Shown here: piece after piece, positions 6,816 to 13,768 of the stretch
How positions within the stretch are numbered: the stretch's first letter is position 1
Layout: every line of letters starts with the position of its first letter
Assembly (NCBI GenBank): GCA_963649145.1
Contig: CAVJGI010000015.1
Coordinates: 1-32,966 of the forward strand
Length of the DNA stretch: 32,966 nt
DNA from: SVKR01 sp963649145
GTDB taxonomy: Bacteria; Bacillota; Clostridia; Oscillospirales; Oscillospiraceae
Reading direction: 5' to 3'
Position numbers and translations under genes: made by a program
The notes under the pieces: generated by a model
Databases searched by the model: none
Seen by the model: only the letters and a program-made list of their open reading frames with translations
Told to the model about the DNA's origin: nothing

Positions 6816-7339
6816 CGGTGGAATACCTACTGGATCGCGAGCTGGACGCCGTGCTGGGGCTGCTTACGGAGGCAAACCGGCTTGTGTGTCAGGTCAGTTT
6901 ACGGACCGGGCTGCGCGTGAGCGACGTTCTGTCGCTCAAAACGGCGCAGCTGAAGCCGAATTTCTGGGTCACGGAGGGAAAGACGGGGAAGCGGAAGCAG
7001 GTCGGGCTCCCGCGCCCGCTGCTGGAGGCGGTGCGGGCGCAGGCGGGTCCGGTCTGGGCGTTTCCGGGGCGGACCGGTACCGGGCACCGGACGCGGCAGG
7101 CGGTCTGGGCGGACGTCAAGAGGGCGCAGCGGGCGATGAGGCTTGCCCAAAATATCGGACCGCACTCCATGCGCAAGGTCTACGCCGTGGACGTGCTGCG
7201 GCGCTTTGGGGACGTCGCCGAGGTGCAGCGGCGGCTTAACCATTCCGGGCAGACGGTGACAATGCTCTACGCGATGGCTGCGGCACGGCTGGAATCGCGG
7301 CATTTTCAGCACGCGACGCGGTTCGGGCGGCGGCTCTGA
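6812..7339 (+). CDS. Minimal tyrosine recombinase (catalytic domain only)
   Basis: All core residues are visible in 175 amino acids: R35 in RTGLRVSDVL, K57 in the beta-hairpin EGKTGKRKQ, H118-x-x-R121 in GPHSMRKVYA, H144 in LNHSGQ, and the nucleophile Y153 exactly nine residues after H144. The N-terminal arm-binding and core-binding SAM-like domains of ordinary integrases (300-400 residues) are missing, so it is close to a bare catalytic domain, as in FimB/FimE-size recombinases. It is translationally coupled to the preceding gene through ATGA. It probably integrates or resolves the surrounding element at the GAACAAAA-containing sites. A strong promoter for a small RNA begins 34 nt after its stop. 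Confidence 0.85.
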   Translation: MTVEYLLDRELDAVLGLLTEANRLVCQVSLRTGLRVSDVLSLKTAQLKPNFWVTEGKTGKRKQVGLPRPLLEAVRAQAGPVWAFPGRTGTGHRTRQAVWADVKRAQRAMRLAQNIGPHSMRKVYAVDVLRRFGDVAEVQRRLNHSGQTVTMLYAMAAARLESRHFQHATRFGRRL

Positions 7340-7373
7340 AATCTCATAATTGGGCGGAAACGTAAAGTCGGAG

Positions 7374-7402
7374 TTGACATTTCCGCGGCGGTCTGGTATT
7401 GT
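7374..7402 (+). promoter_or_regulatory. Strong promoter downstream of the recombinase gene
   Basis: A perfect TTGACA (7374-7379), a 17-nt spacer and TATTGT (7397-7402) form the best -35 in the element. The predicted start is near 7409. Confidence 0.7.
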
Positions 7403-7408
7403 TGGGGA

Positions 7409-7490
7409 GGACCTGCCAGCGGAAGGGGGTGCAGATGGACGGTCCTTGTATCAGGTAGCAGCCGATTGGGCAAGAACGGCTGTTTTGTTC
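7409..7490 (+). ncRNA. Candidate small RNA / attenuated leader with a 7-codon ORF
   Basis: From the predicted start near 7409 the transcript can form either GGACC/GGTCC or ACCTG/CAGGT pairing. It carries a purine-rich GGAAGGGGG ahead of ATG 7435, which opens a 7-codon ORF (MDGPCIR, stop 7456-7458). It then meets the hairpin CAGCCG-N12-CGGCTG with TTTTGTT. The stop codon overlaps the base of that stem, the geometry of a translation-controlled attenuator. No clear protein gene follows, so a free-standing regulatory RNA of about 80 nt, such as a replication or copy-control RNA, is equally likely. Confidence 0.45.
7457..7488 (+). terminator. Hairpin terminator/attenuator after the 7-codon ORF
   Basis: The stem CAGCCG (7459-7464) with CGGCTG (7477-7482), extendable by two pairs, has a 12-nt loop and is followed by TTTTGTT. 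The stem is moderate and the T-run is interrupted. Confidence 0.5.
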
Positions 7491-7501
7491 GGTCGCTCGC
7501 G

Positions 7502-7526
7502 ATTGAACAAAATGAAAATTTTGTGC
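7502..7526. other. Candidate right attachment site
   Basis: It repeats ATTGAACAAAAT from 4222-4233, followed after 5 nt by TTTTGTGC. A further inverted half-site, TTTTGTTC, lies just upstream at 7483-7490, giving a cluster of three related arms. Confidence 0.4.
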
Positions 7527-7869
7527 GAAAATCAAACGAGAAAGGACGACGCCAGCGCCGGGTGCTTTGGAGAAACCGACTGCTGTGCGGCGCTTGGTGT
7601 AGACGGCATTGCGGTTTTGGGCGCTGCGCATTTGATTTGTTTCCTTTTATCTATAGCGGCTGCGGCGTTTTGAGCGCGCTTATGCTTTTTTACGACTTAT
7701 TTGCCGCGTAGTCTGTGTCGCGGTTCAGACGGCAGCTTTTTATTATTTTTTAGAATTATTTGTTCGCGCTGTGCAGTCTTGCGTTCTTGCGTTGTGCGGC
7801 ATTTTTTGCGGCAGACAGTTTGTGATCGGCTTCGATACGCTCTACGCTCTGCCGATTCACTTCTTCTTT

Positions 7870-7905
7870 TTATTCTTGATAAACAGCTTATTTTTGATAA
7901 ACAGC
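7870..7905 (+). repeat. Tandem 18-bp direct repeat (two copies)
   Basis: TTATTCTTGATAAACAGC (7870-7887) is followed immediately by TTATTTTTGATAAACAGC (7888-7905), differing at one position. The AT-rich, TTGATAA-containing unit looks like an iteron or a protein-binding arm site. Confidence 0.7.
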
Positions 7906-7962
7906 ATGACCCTGCGCACAATTTCTTGTTTATGCAATAGTTAAAATAATAACAAGCATGAC

Positions 7963-7999
7963 AAGACGGAAGAAGAGACTTGAACCCTCCTTCCGTCTT
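7963..7999 (-). other. Hairpin resembling a tRNA acceptor/T-arm minihelix
   Basis: On the minus strand, AAGACGGAAG pairs perfectly with CTTCCGTCTT. The next five bases, GAGGG, pair with CTCTT (two G-U wobbles). The 7-nt loop is TTCAAGT, matching the TTCRANN T-loop consensus. There is no D-arm, anticodon arm or CCA, so it is not a tRNA gene. It lies 3' of radA and could serve as its terminator, though the T-rich stretch is not adjacent. Confidence 0.5.
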
Positions 8000-8119
8000 A
8001 TCGTCTCCTATTGTCTTCCACTGACTTATTTCATAGAGCGCAGCAACTTTTTCGCCGCAAATGCGGAATGATGGCGAGCGACCACGCCCCTCCTGCCGGG
8101 GCGATCCTTTCCCCCCTGC

Positions 8120-9487
8120 TTACAGCACCGCTTCAATGGCGTCGCGGACGTTGCGGACCGGGATCAGCTCCAGACCGGCGGGCGCTGCGACCTCGCCACG
8201 GACGTGGGCGGGGATGACGCATTTCTTGAAGCCGAGGCGTGCGACCTCGGTCAAACGCTGGTTGAGCGCGCTTACGGAGCGGATCTCGCCGGTGAGTCCG
8301 ACCTCGCCGATGGCGGTTGTGTCGTAGCTGATGACGCGGTCGCGCGCGCTGGAAGCGAGCGCCAGCACGGTCGCGAGGTCCGCGGCGGGCTCGTCCAGCT
8401 CCAGACCGCCGATGACGTTGATATAGGCGTCGCTGCCGCTGAGCGTGATACCGCCGCGTTTTTCCATAACGGCGAGCAGCAGCACGGCGCGGTTATAGTC
8501 CATGCCGTTCGTGTTGCGCCGCGCGCCGGCGAATCCGGAGGGTGCAACGAGCGCCTGAATCTCCGCCAGAATGGGCCGTGTGCCCTCCATCACGCAGGTC
8601 ACGCAGGTGCCGGGGCAGTTTTTCGGGCGTCCGGAGAGCAGCATTTCGGACGGATTCGGCACCTCGGCGAGACCGTTGTCGACCATCTCGAACACACCGA
8701 TCTCGTTTGTGGAGCCGAAGCGGTTTTTCGCCGCGCGCAGGATGCGGTAAGTCATCGCGCGGTCGCCCTCAAAATAGAGCACGCAGTCCACCATGTGCTC
8801 CAGCACCTTCGGACCCGCGATCGCGCCCTCCTTGTTGACGTGACCGACGACAAAGCAGGTGAAGCCGCTGCTTTTCGCCGTCTGCATCAGCGCCATGGCG
8901 CAGTCCTTGACCTGACTGACGCTGCCCGGACCGCTCGTGAGATCGCCGTTGAACATGGTCTGGATGGAGTCGATGATGACGACGTCCGGCTTCAGCTCGT
9001 CGATCGAGCGGAGCACATTATCGAGGTTCGTCTCGGCGAGGACATAGAGATTCTCCTTCTCCACGCCGAGGCGCTGGGCGCGCAGCTTGAGCTGGCGCTG
9101 GCTCTCCTCACCGGTGACATAGAGCACGCGCATCGCGTCGTCCAGCAGCCCGCAGATCTGGAGCAGCAGCGTGGATTTTCCGATGCCCGGTGCGCCGCCG
9201 ACGAGCACCATAGAGCCGACGACGGCACCGCCGCCGAGCACGCGGTCCAGCTCACCCATGCCGGTGGAAAATCGGATCTCCTCCTGCGTATCGACCTCAC
9301 GGATGCGCTTCGGGCGGTTCAAGCCGGCGGCACCCGCCGCCTTGACTGCGCCCGCCTTACTCTTGTTCGGCGTGTCCGCCGGGGCTTCCACGACCGTGTT
9401 CCAGCGGCCGCACGCCGGGCACTGACCGAACCATTTTGCCGTCTCATTGCCGCACTCCGTGCAGTAAAACTTCGTTTTGTCTTTCAT
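8120..9487 (-). CDS. radA: DNA repair protein RadA (Sms)
   Basis: This 455-residue protein is the expected length for RadA, a RecA-like branch-migration helicase in recombinational repair. Residues 9-26 form the C4 zinc finger (CTEC...CPAC). The Walker A motif GGAPGIGKST is at 97-106, followed by Walker B VVIIDSIQTM. The RadA signature KNRFGSTNEIGVFEM is present. The C-terminus is the Lon-like domain, with GGLELDEPAADLA and a decayed catalytic site. Open reading frame continues upstream to 9661, but the ATG at 9487 follows GGAG at about 8 nt and matches the family start. It is 28 nt downstream of the amidase gene, in the spoIVA-cwlD-radA run. Confidence 0.97.
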   Translation of the reverse strand: MKDKTKFYCTECGNETAKWFGQCPACGRWNTVVEAPADTPNKSKAGAVKAAGAAGLNRPKRIREVDTQEEIRFSTGMGELDRVLGGGAVVGSMVLVGGAPGIGKSTLLLQICGLLDDAMRVLYVTGEESQRQLKLRAQRLGVEKENLYVLAETNLDNVLRSIDELKPDVVIIDSIQTMFNGDLTSGPGSVSQVKDCAMALMQTAKSSGFTCFVVGHVNKEGAIAGPKVLEHMVDCVLYFEGDRAMTYRILRAAKNRFGSTNEIGVFEMVDNGLAEVPNPSEMLLSGRPKNCPGTCVTCVMEGTRPILAEIQALVAPSGFAGARRNTNGMDYNRAVLLLAVMEKRGGITLSGSDAYINVIGGLELDEPAADLATVLALASSARDRVISYDTTAIGEVGLTGEIRSVSALNQRLTEVARLGFKKCVIPAHVRGEVAAPAGLELIPVRNVRDAIEAVL

Positions 9488-9515
9488 ATCGGGGTCTCCT
9501 TGGTGTGATGGTTTT

Positions 9516-10217
9516 TCAGACTTCCGCGCCGAGAAATTGCAGATACGACGCCGCAAGCACGAGCGCGAGCTGCGTCTGGCTGTCCGGCGTTTTGAGCCGG
9601 GCGAGCTCCTCCGGATTGGAGAGAAAGCCGCACTCGACCAGAACGGCGGGACAGCGGACACTTTTCATCAGATAGATGCTGTCCGAGATCGGCGCGGCGA
9701 CGCGGCGGTTATCCGGACAAAGGCAGCGCGTCAGCGCGTCCTGCATCAGCACGGCGAGCGCCTCCGAGCCCTCCTCCCTGCCGTAAAGCGCCTGCGCGCC
9801 GCGGGGACGGGCGTCTGGGTATTTGTTCTGGTGGATGCTGACGAGCACCGCGTTCGGCAGCGCATTGATGAGCGCGACGCGCTGCTGCTGGTCCCAGACC
9901 TTTTTCGCGTGGGTCGTGGACGCAGACTCCGGGTAATCGAGCGCCTCGGTGCTGCGCGTCAGAACGCCGGGCAGACCGAGCAGACCGGCGACCGCCTTCA
10001 TCCGCAGCGCGATCGCGAGGTTGAGCCCGCTCTCCACGGTGCCGTCCGCCGCGACCGCGCCGCCGTCTGCACCGCCGTGACCCGCGTCGATGACGAGCAC
10101 GCTGGCGCTTTCCAGCGCGGCGGGAACGGCGGTGCGGCGCGGTGAGGCATGGAACATTATCGCAGTTATCGCGGCAAAAAGCAAGGCGACGGATGCGCAA
10201 ATGAGCCTTTTTTTCAA
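9516..10217 (-). CDS. cwlD: N-acetylmuramoyl-L-alanine amidase, CwlD-like
   Basis: The 233-residue protein has an N-terminal membrane anchor (about 4-22) and an Amidase_3 domain. The zinc ligands are H47 in IDAGHGG, E62 in the VESGLNLAIALRMK helix, and H129 in VSIHQN. The catalytic glutamate is E195 in LVECGFLSNPEE. CwlD makes muramic-delta-lactam in spore cortex. The length, anchor and position directly behind spoIVA favour CwlD over a vegetative amidase. Translation appears to start at TTG 10217, 15 nt after the spoIVA stop, because the first in-frame ATG would cut the membrane anchor. Confidence 0.85.
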   Translation of the reverse strand: MKKRLICASVALLFAAITAIMFHASPRRTAVPAALESASVLVIDAGHGGADGGAVAADGTVESGLNLAIALRMKAVAGLLGLPGVLTRSTEALDYPESASTTHAKKVWDQQQRVALINALPNAVLVSIHQNKYPDARPRGAQALYGREEGSEALAVLMQDALTRCLCPDNRRVAAPISDSIYLMKSVRCPAVLVECGFLSNPEELARLKTPDSQTQLALVLAASYLQFLGAEV

Positions 10218-10232
10218 AGTTTTTCCGCGTTT

Positions 10233-11717
10233 TCAGAGCAGAATGCAGATGAGTCCGCCGCTGCCCTCGTTAATGATGCGCTGCACGGTGCATTGCAGCT
10301 TGCTCTGCGCGTCGTCCGGCATGGCGCGGATCTTGTTCGTGAGCCCCTCCCCTGCAATGTCGTTCAGGGACTTGCCGAAGATGTTGCTCTCCCAGATGCG
10401 GTTGATGTCGCCGTCATAGCCCTGAAGCAGAAAATTGATGACCTCCTCGGAGGCTTTTTCGCCGCCGATGGCGGGCGAGACCTCCGTCTCGATGTTCGCC
10501 ATGATCATGTGGATGCTCGGCGCGCTGGCCTTCAGCTTCACGCCGTAGCGTCCTCCCTGCCGCACGATCTGCGGCTCGGCGAGGGTCATCTCCTCGATCG
10601 TCGGCATCACGATGCCGTAGCCCTTCGTGCGCACGTCCTCAAGCGCCTCGTGAACGCGCTCATACTCCCCTTTCAGCCCGCTGACGGAGCGGAGCAGCGC
10701 CATCAGGTCGCGGTCGGAGCGGATCTCGAAGCCGGATTCGCTGCTGAGCGTTTCATAATAGAGCTGGGGCAGCAGCGCCACGGACACGCGGACACAGCCG
10801 CAGCCGAGCTCCAGCGCGTCCACCTCCGCACGCTCTACGCTTCCGCTTTCACGGATCGCGGCGGCGAGGCGCTCCGCGTCGCCGATCTTTTCGATCCCCT
10901 CCGCCGTGGACAAGATCGTGCCGTAAAGCGCGCTGCGCACCTCGTTTTCCGCGCTGAGCGCATCCATCCACGCGGGGAGCGTGATCTCATAGCGCTGTAC
11001 CGGGAACTCATAGAGCAGGTCGCGCAGCAGCGCGGCGAAGTCCTCCGCCTCCAGCTGCTGACAGTTCACGGGGACGCAGCGGCGACCGTAGCGCGCCTCC
11101 AGCTCCGCGGCGAGCGCCTGAGCGTCCTCGCTCTCCGGCTCGGCGCAGTTGAGCAGGATGAGATAGGGCTTGCCGATCGCGGCAAGCTCCTGCGCGGCGC
11201 GCTCTTCCGGCGCGGCGTAATCCTCGCGCGCAATGCCGCTGATGCTGCCGTCCGTCGTGACAAGGATCCCGACGGTGGAGTGGTCCGCGATGACGTGGCG
11301 CGTCCCCTCCTCGGCTGCCTGCGTCATGGGGATCTCGTGGTCGTACCACGGCGTCATCACCTGCCGCTCTCTGCCGTCCTCCAGATTGCCCATCGCGCCG
11401 TTCACCATATACCCCACGCTGTCCACCAGCCGCACGCGGCAGACGCTCCCCTCGCCGAGCGAAAGCTCCACGGGGTTTTCCGGCACGAATTTCGGCTCCG
11501 CGGTCATAATGGTGCGCCCGGAACCGCTCTGGGGCAGCTCGTCGCGGGCGCGCTCGCGTGCATAAACGTCGTCCAGACCAGGCAGCACCATCGTCTCCAT
11601 AAAACGCTTGATAAAGGTGGATTTCCCGGTGCGCACCGGTCCGACGACGCCGATATAGATGCTGCCGCCCGTGCGCTCCGCCATCTCCTGATAAATTGCG
11701 GTCTCGGTCATGATCAT
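10233..11717 (-). CDS. spoIVA: Stage IV sporulation protein A (spore coat ATPase)
   Basis: The 494-residue protein matches the usual SpoIVA length of about 490. The N-terminus ERTGGSIYIGVVGPVRTGKST contains the Walker A motif at about 26-34. The family segments LPQSGSGRTIMTAEPKF and SVGYMVNGAMGNLEDGRERQVMTPWYDHEIPM follow. It polymerises on the forespore outer membrane using ATP and forms the coat basement layer. I chose the ATG at 11717, with GGAGG 5 nt upstream; the ATG at 11711 is also possible. The open frame to 11837 runs through a terminator and is not used. The gene shows that this organism sporulates. Confidence 0.97.
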   Translation of the reverse strand: MIMTETAIYQEMAERTGGSIYIGVVGPVRTGKSTFIKRFMETMVLPGLDDVYARERARDELPQSGSGRTIMTAEPKFVPENPVELSLGEGSVCRVRLVDSVGYMVNGAMGNLEDGRERQVMTPWYDHEIPMTQAAEEGTRHVIADHSTVGILVTTDGSISGIAREDYAAPEERAAQELAAIGKPYLILLNCAEPESEDAQALAAELEARYGRRCVPVNCQQLEAEDFAALLRDLLYEFPVQRYEITLPAWMDALSAENEVRSALYGTILSTAEGIEKIGDAERLAAAIRESGSVERAEVDALELGCGCVRVSVALLPQLYYETLSSESGFEIRSDRDLMALLRSVSGLKGEYERVHEALEDVRTKGYGIVMPTIEEMTLAEPQIVRQGGRYGVKLKASAPSIHMIMANIETEVSPAIGGEKASEEVINFLLQGYDGDINRIWESNIFGKSLNDIAGEGLTNKIRAMPDDAQSKLQCTVQRIINEGSGGLICILL

Positions 11718-11733
11718 CCCGTCCTCCGTTTTT

Positions 11734-11766
11734 GGCGATATGCCTTGATTTGTACAAGGATATGCT
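11734..11766 (-). promoter_or_regulatory. Possible sigma-E type promoter of spoIVA
   Basis: On the minus strand, GCATATCC (around 11757-11766) and GGCATATC (around 11734-11743) are spaced like the ATA...CATA elements of mother-cell sigma-E promoters. No good sigma-A promoter is seen. The match is suggestive only. Confidence 0.3.
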
Positions 11767-11786
11767 TTTCCAAAACCGCGTATGAC

Positions 11787-11825
11787 AAAAGACGTCCGGG
11801 CATAAAAGCCCGGACGCCTCTTTTG
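11787..11825 (-). terminator. Intrinsic terminator of the ceramidase-like gene
   Basis: GTCCGGGC and GCCCGGAC form an 8-bp perfect stem with a 6-nt loop, flanked by A/T runs on both sides. It lies 20-60 bp after the minus-strand stop at 11847. Confidence 0.75.
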
Positions 11826-11846
11826 AAAGTGATGCAATGGATGGGA

Positions 11847-13691
11847 TCACCCAAGCGTGACCCAGATCGCGGCGCGGATGCCGCCTTCGGGATCGGTGAC
11901 GCCCTCCGTGGGACCGTGGTAGTCGATCTGACCGTTCGCGGTGACGCATGCCTGAACGTCCTTGGCCTCGCCGGGAGAACGCAGGTGCCACCAGCAGGCG
12001 TTGCCCTTGCTGTCCTTCGCGACCGTGACGCCGGTGAAGTTAAAGAGGTAAGCCGCAGCCTCGTCCAGACTCAGCAGGAACACCTTGTCGGTCGTGGCGT
12101 TGCCGCCGCGGATGCCGTACTTGGAGTTGGACTTGTTGTCCAGCGTGACCTCGGCGATCTTCGCCTTTTCCTCGTCGGAGAAGGTCTTCTCATAGAACTC
12201 GCCGTTCAGATAAGCGCGCAGCTCGCTCTCCTCCCAAGTGACGTCGCCGCCGGCGGTGTGGTAGGCACGCTTTTCGAGCACGTCCTGACTCAGAAGCAGG
12301 GTCTTGCCGTCCTTCTTGTCAATGGCATACCACTTGATACCGGCGAACTCCACGGTGGCGTAGTAGTCGGCGATGCTGCCGCCGCCGGTCTGACCGCCGC
12401 TGGTCTTGTCGCTGGTCTTGCCCGCCTGCATATCGCGCAGCAGCTCGGCGGAGACCTTCACGAACTCCTCCGCGCAGCCGACAGCGCCGCCGGCACGCTT
12501 GGCTTCCCAAGTGTCGCGCTCATAGCCCTTCTCATCGGGCATGTACTTCTGGTCGCCGTTCAGGAAGCTGACGAGCAGGGTGTGCTTATAGGGAGAAGCC
12601 TCCCAGAGCTGGAGCTCGGTGATGGCGTTGACTTCGGGCTTGAAGCCGACGAGGGCGACGTCCTTGCCGATCTGGAGGCCGGTGACATCCACGGTGATCT
12701 CACCGTCGCCAGCCTTGTTCGCCCAAGTGAAGCTCGTGGCGGACTGGAGCAGCTCCGGCGCGTTGTCGGTGCAGGCAATGTCCTTCGCGATGGCGATGGC
12801 ATCGGTGCCCATGACCTTGCCCTGCTCCTCCATGAGAGCGATGCCCTCCTCGACGCTCAGTTTGACCTCCTTGGCCTCGCCGTTTTCGTCGAGCTCATAA
12901 TACATGGCGGTCTTCGCCGGGATCTGGTCGCCGGCAGCCGGCATGCAGAACATTGCCGGAACGCCGAACTCCTTCTCCATCATAACGCAGGCGTAGCCCG
13001 GAACATCCGCGGAGATCTTGCGTGTGTTGGTCTCCTTCTCAACGTTGTCGATGCAGGTCGGCTTGATGCCGTAACTGATGAAAAAGCCGATGGGATCGCC
13101 GTCGAGATTGTCGAAGCGCAGGATGGTCATGGTCTTGTTGCTCTCAAGCTCGCTGCCGAGACCGTAGTACCACTTGCCGTTCAGCTCGATGTCGCGGTTG
13201 GCGTTGACGTCGCAGGTGCCGGTGCCGACGCCCATGACGGCGGGCTGATAGCTCTCAGCCGCCTGCTCCGCCGCAGCGGTGATCGCGTCGCGGACGCTCT
13301 TCAGATACATCTCATTCTTATCCTGCTCGCTGGGGGCGTGCATGGTGGTGATGGCATGGGTGGCATGGACCCAGATGCGGCTTTCGGGAACGCCGCACTT
13401 CTCACTGACGACCTGCTTGCAGATCTGGATCGCCTCGCTGGAAGCGTTGACCAGCTCCAGAGAGACGATGGCGCTCTTCGCGCCCTTGCCGAGAACGAGC
13501 ACGCGGGCGTAAGGATCGTCATTGACCTCGCCGCTGAAGCCCTCCATCGGGAACATCGCCGCGTCGAACTTCATCGGAGCGGCGCCTGCGCCGGCATAGA
13601 GCTCGTCGGTGCTCTCCGTGTCTGCGGACTCGATGGAAACGGTGCTGGTCGCATCCGTCCACTTGACGTCGCAGCCGAGCGCTTCCGCCAC
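11847..13691 (-). pseudogene. 5'-truncated ceramidase-like protein with DUF6273 tail
   Basis: The frame begins inside a copper-amine-oxidase-N-like domain: FPVRAVAEALGCDVKWTDATSTVSIE is its last third, and no signal peptide or first part exists. Residues about 40-370 resemble the neutral/alkaline ceramidase N-terminal domain, with WVHATHAITTMHAP in place of the zinc-binding THTHSGP segment and MFCMPAAGDQIP later. Residues about 450-614 are a DUF6273 domain (KWYAIDKKDGKTLLLSQDVLEKRAYH, WWHLRSPG, final AAIWVTLG). The only available start is GTG 13691, within the conserved motif, without a Shine-Dalgarno site. A terminator ends 23 bp upstream. Most likely the 5' end was deleted. Downstream codons are intact, so the loss is recent or an assembly break. 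Confidence 0.75.
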
Positions 13692-13714
13692 GGCACGGAC
13701 CGGAAAATAACGAC

Positions 13715-13746
13715 ATAAGCGCCCTGCCGAACAGCAGGGCGCTTAT
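13715..13746 (-). terminator. Terminator of the ydjGHI operon
   Basis: A 13-bp perfect stem (ATAAGCGCCCTGC / GCAGGGCGCTTAT) with a 6-nt loop lies 22 bp after the ydjI stop. The following sequence on the minus strand is only moderately T-rich. Confidence 0.65.
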
Positions 13747-13768
13747 ACGCCGTGTGAAGTTAGTTTTT

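Larger units (their letters stand above)
4222..7513. mobile_element. Candidate 3.3 kb integrative element: HUH Rep plus mini tyrosine recombinase
   Basis: The same 12-mer, ATTGAACAAAAT, occurs in direct orientation at 4222-4233 and 7502-7513. Each copy is followed by TTTTGTGC (4244-4251 and 7519-7526), so each site is an imperfect inverted repeat of the kind a tyrosine recombinase binds. Between them lie a 1 kb hyper-GC non-coding block, an HUH replication initiator, two small genes, a catalytic-domain-only tyrosine recombinase and a small structured RNA. None of these resembles the housekeeping genes on either side. The spacer between half-sites differs (10 versus 5 nt), so the exact ends are uncertain. 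Rolling-circle replication plus site-specific integration is inferred from the gene content. Confidence 0.55.
7514..8119. other. AT-richer intergenic region without a supportable gene
   Basis: About 600 bp between the element and radA has lower GC than the surroundings. The open frames on either strand (for example 7701-7940 plus and 7697-7921 minus) read as Arg/Ser/Cys-rich, lack ribosome-binding sites and show no third-position bias. It contains a GC hairpin around 7553-7600, an 18-bp tandem repeat (7870-7905) and a minihelix-like hairpin (7963-7999), each listed separately. Confidence 0.6.

Noticed and set aside
7344..7711. Open frames of 80-107 codons around the small RNA
   Set aside because: They have Cys/Arg-rich products, no Shine-Dalgarno site and no third-position bias, and they span the promoter and terminator hairpin.
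7963..7999. A tRNA gene on the minus strand
   Set aside because: The T-loop-like hairpin has no D-arm, anticodon arm or CCA end, so it is only a minihelix-shaped structure.
10149..13718. 1189-codon plus-strand open frame
   Set aside because: It runs antisense across spoIVA and the ceramidase-like gene, both with clear homology, and exists because stop codons are rare in antisense of high-GC genes.
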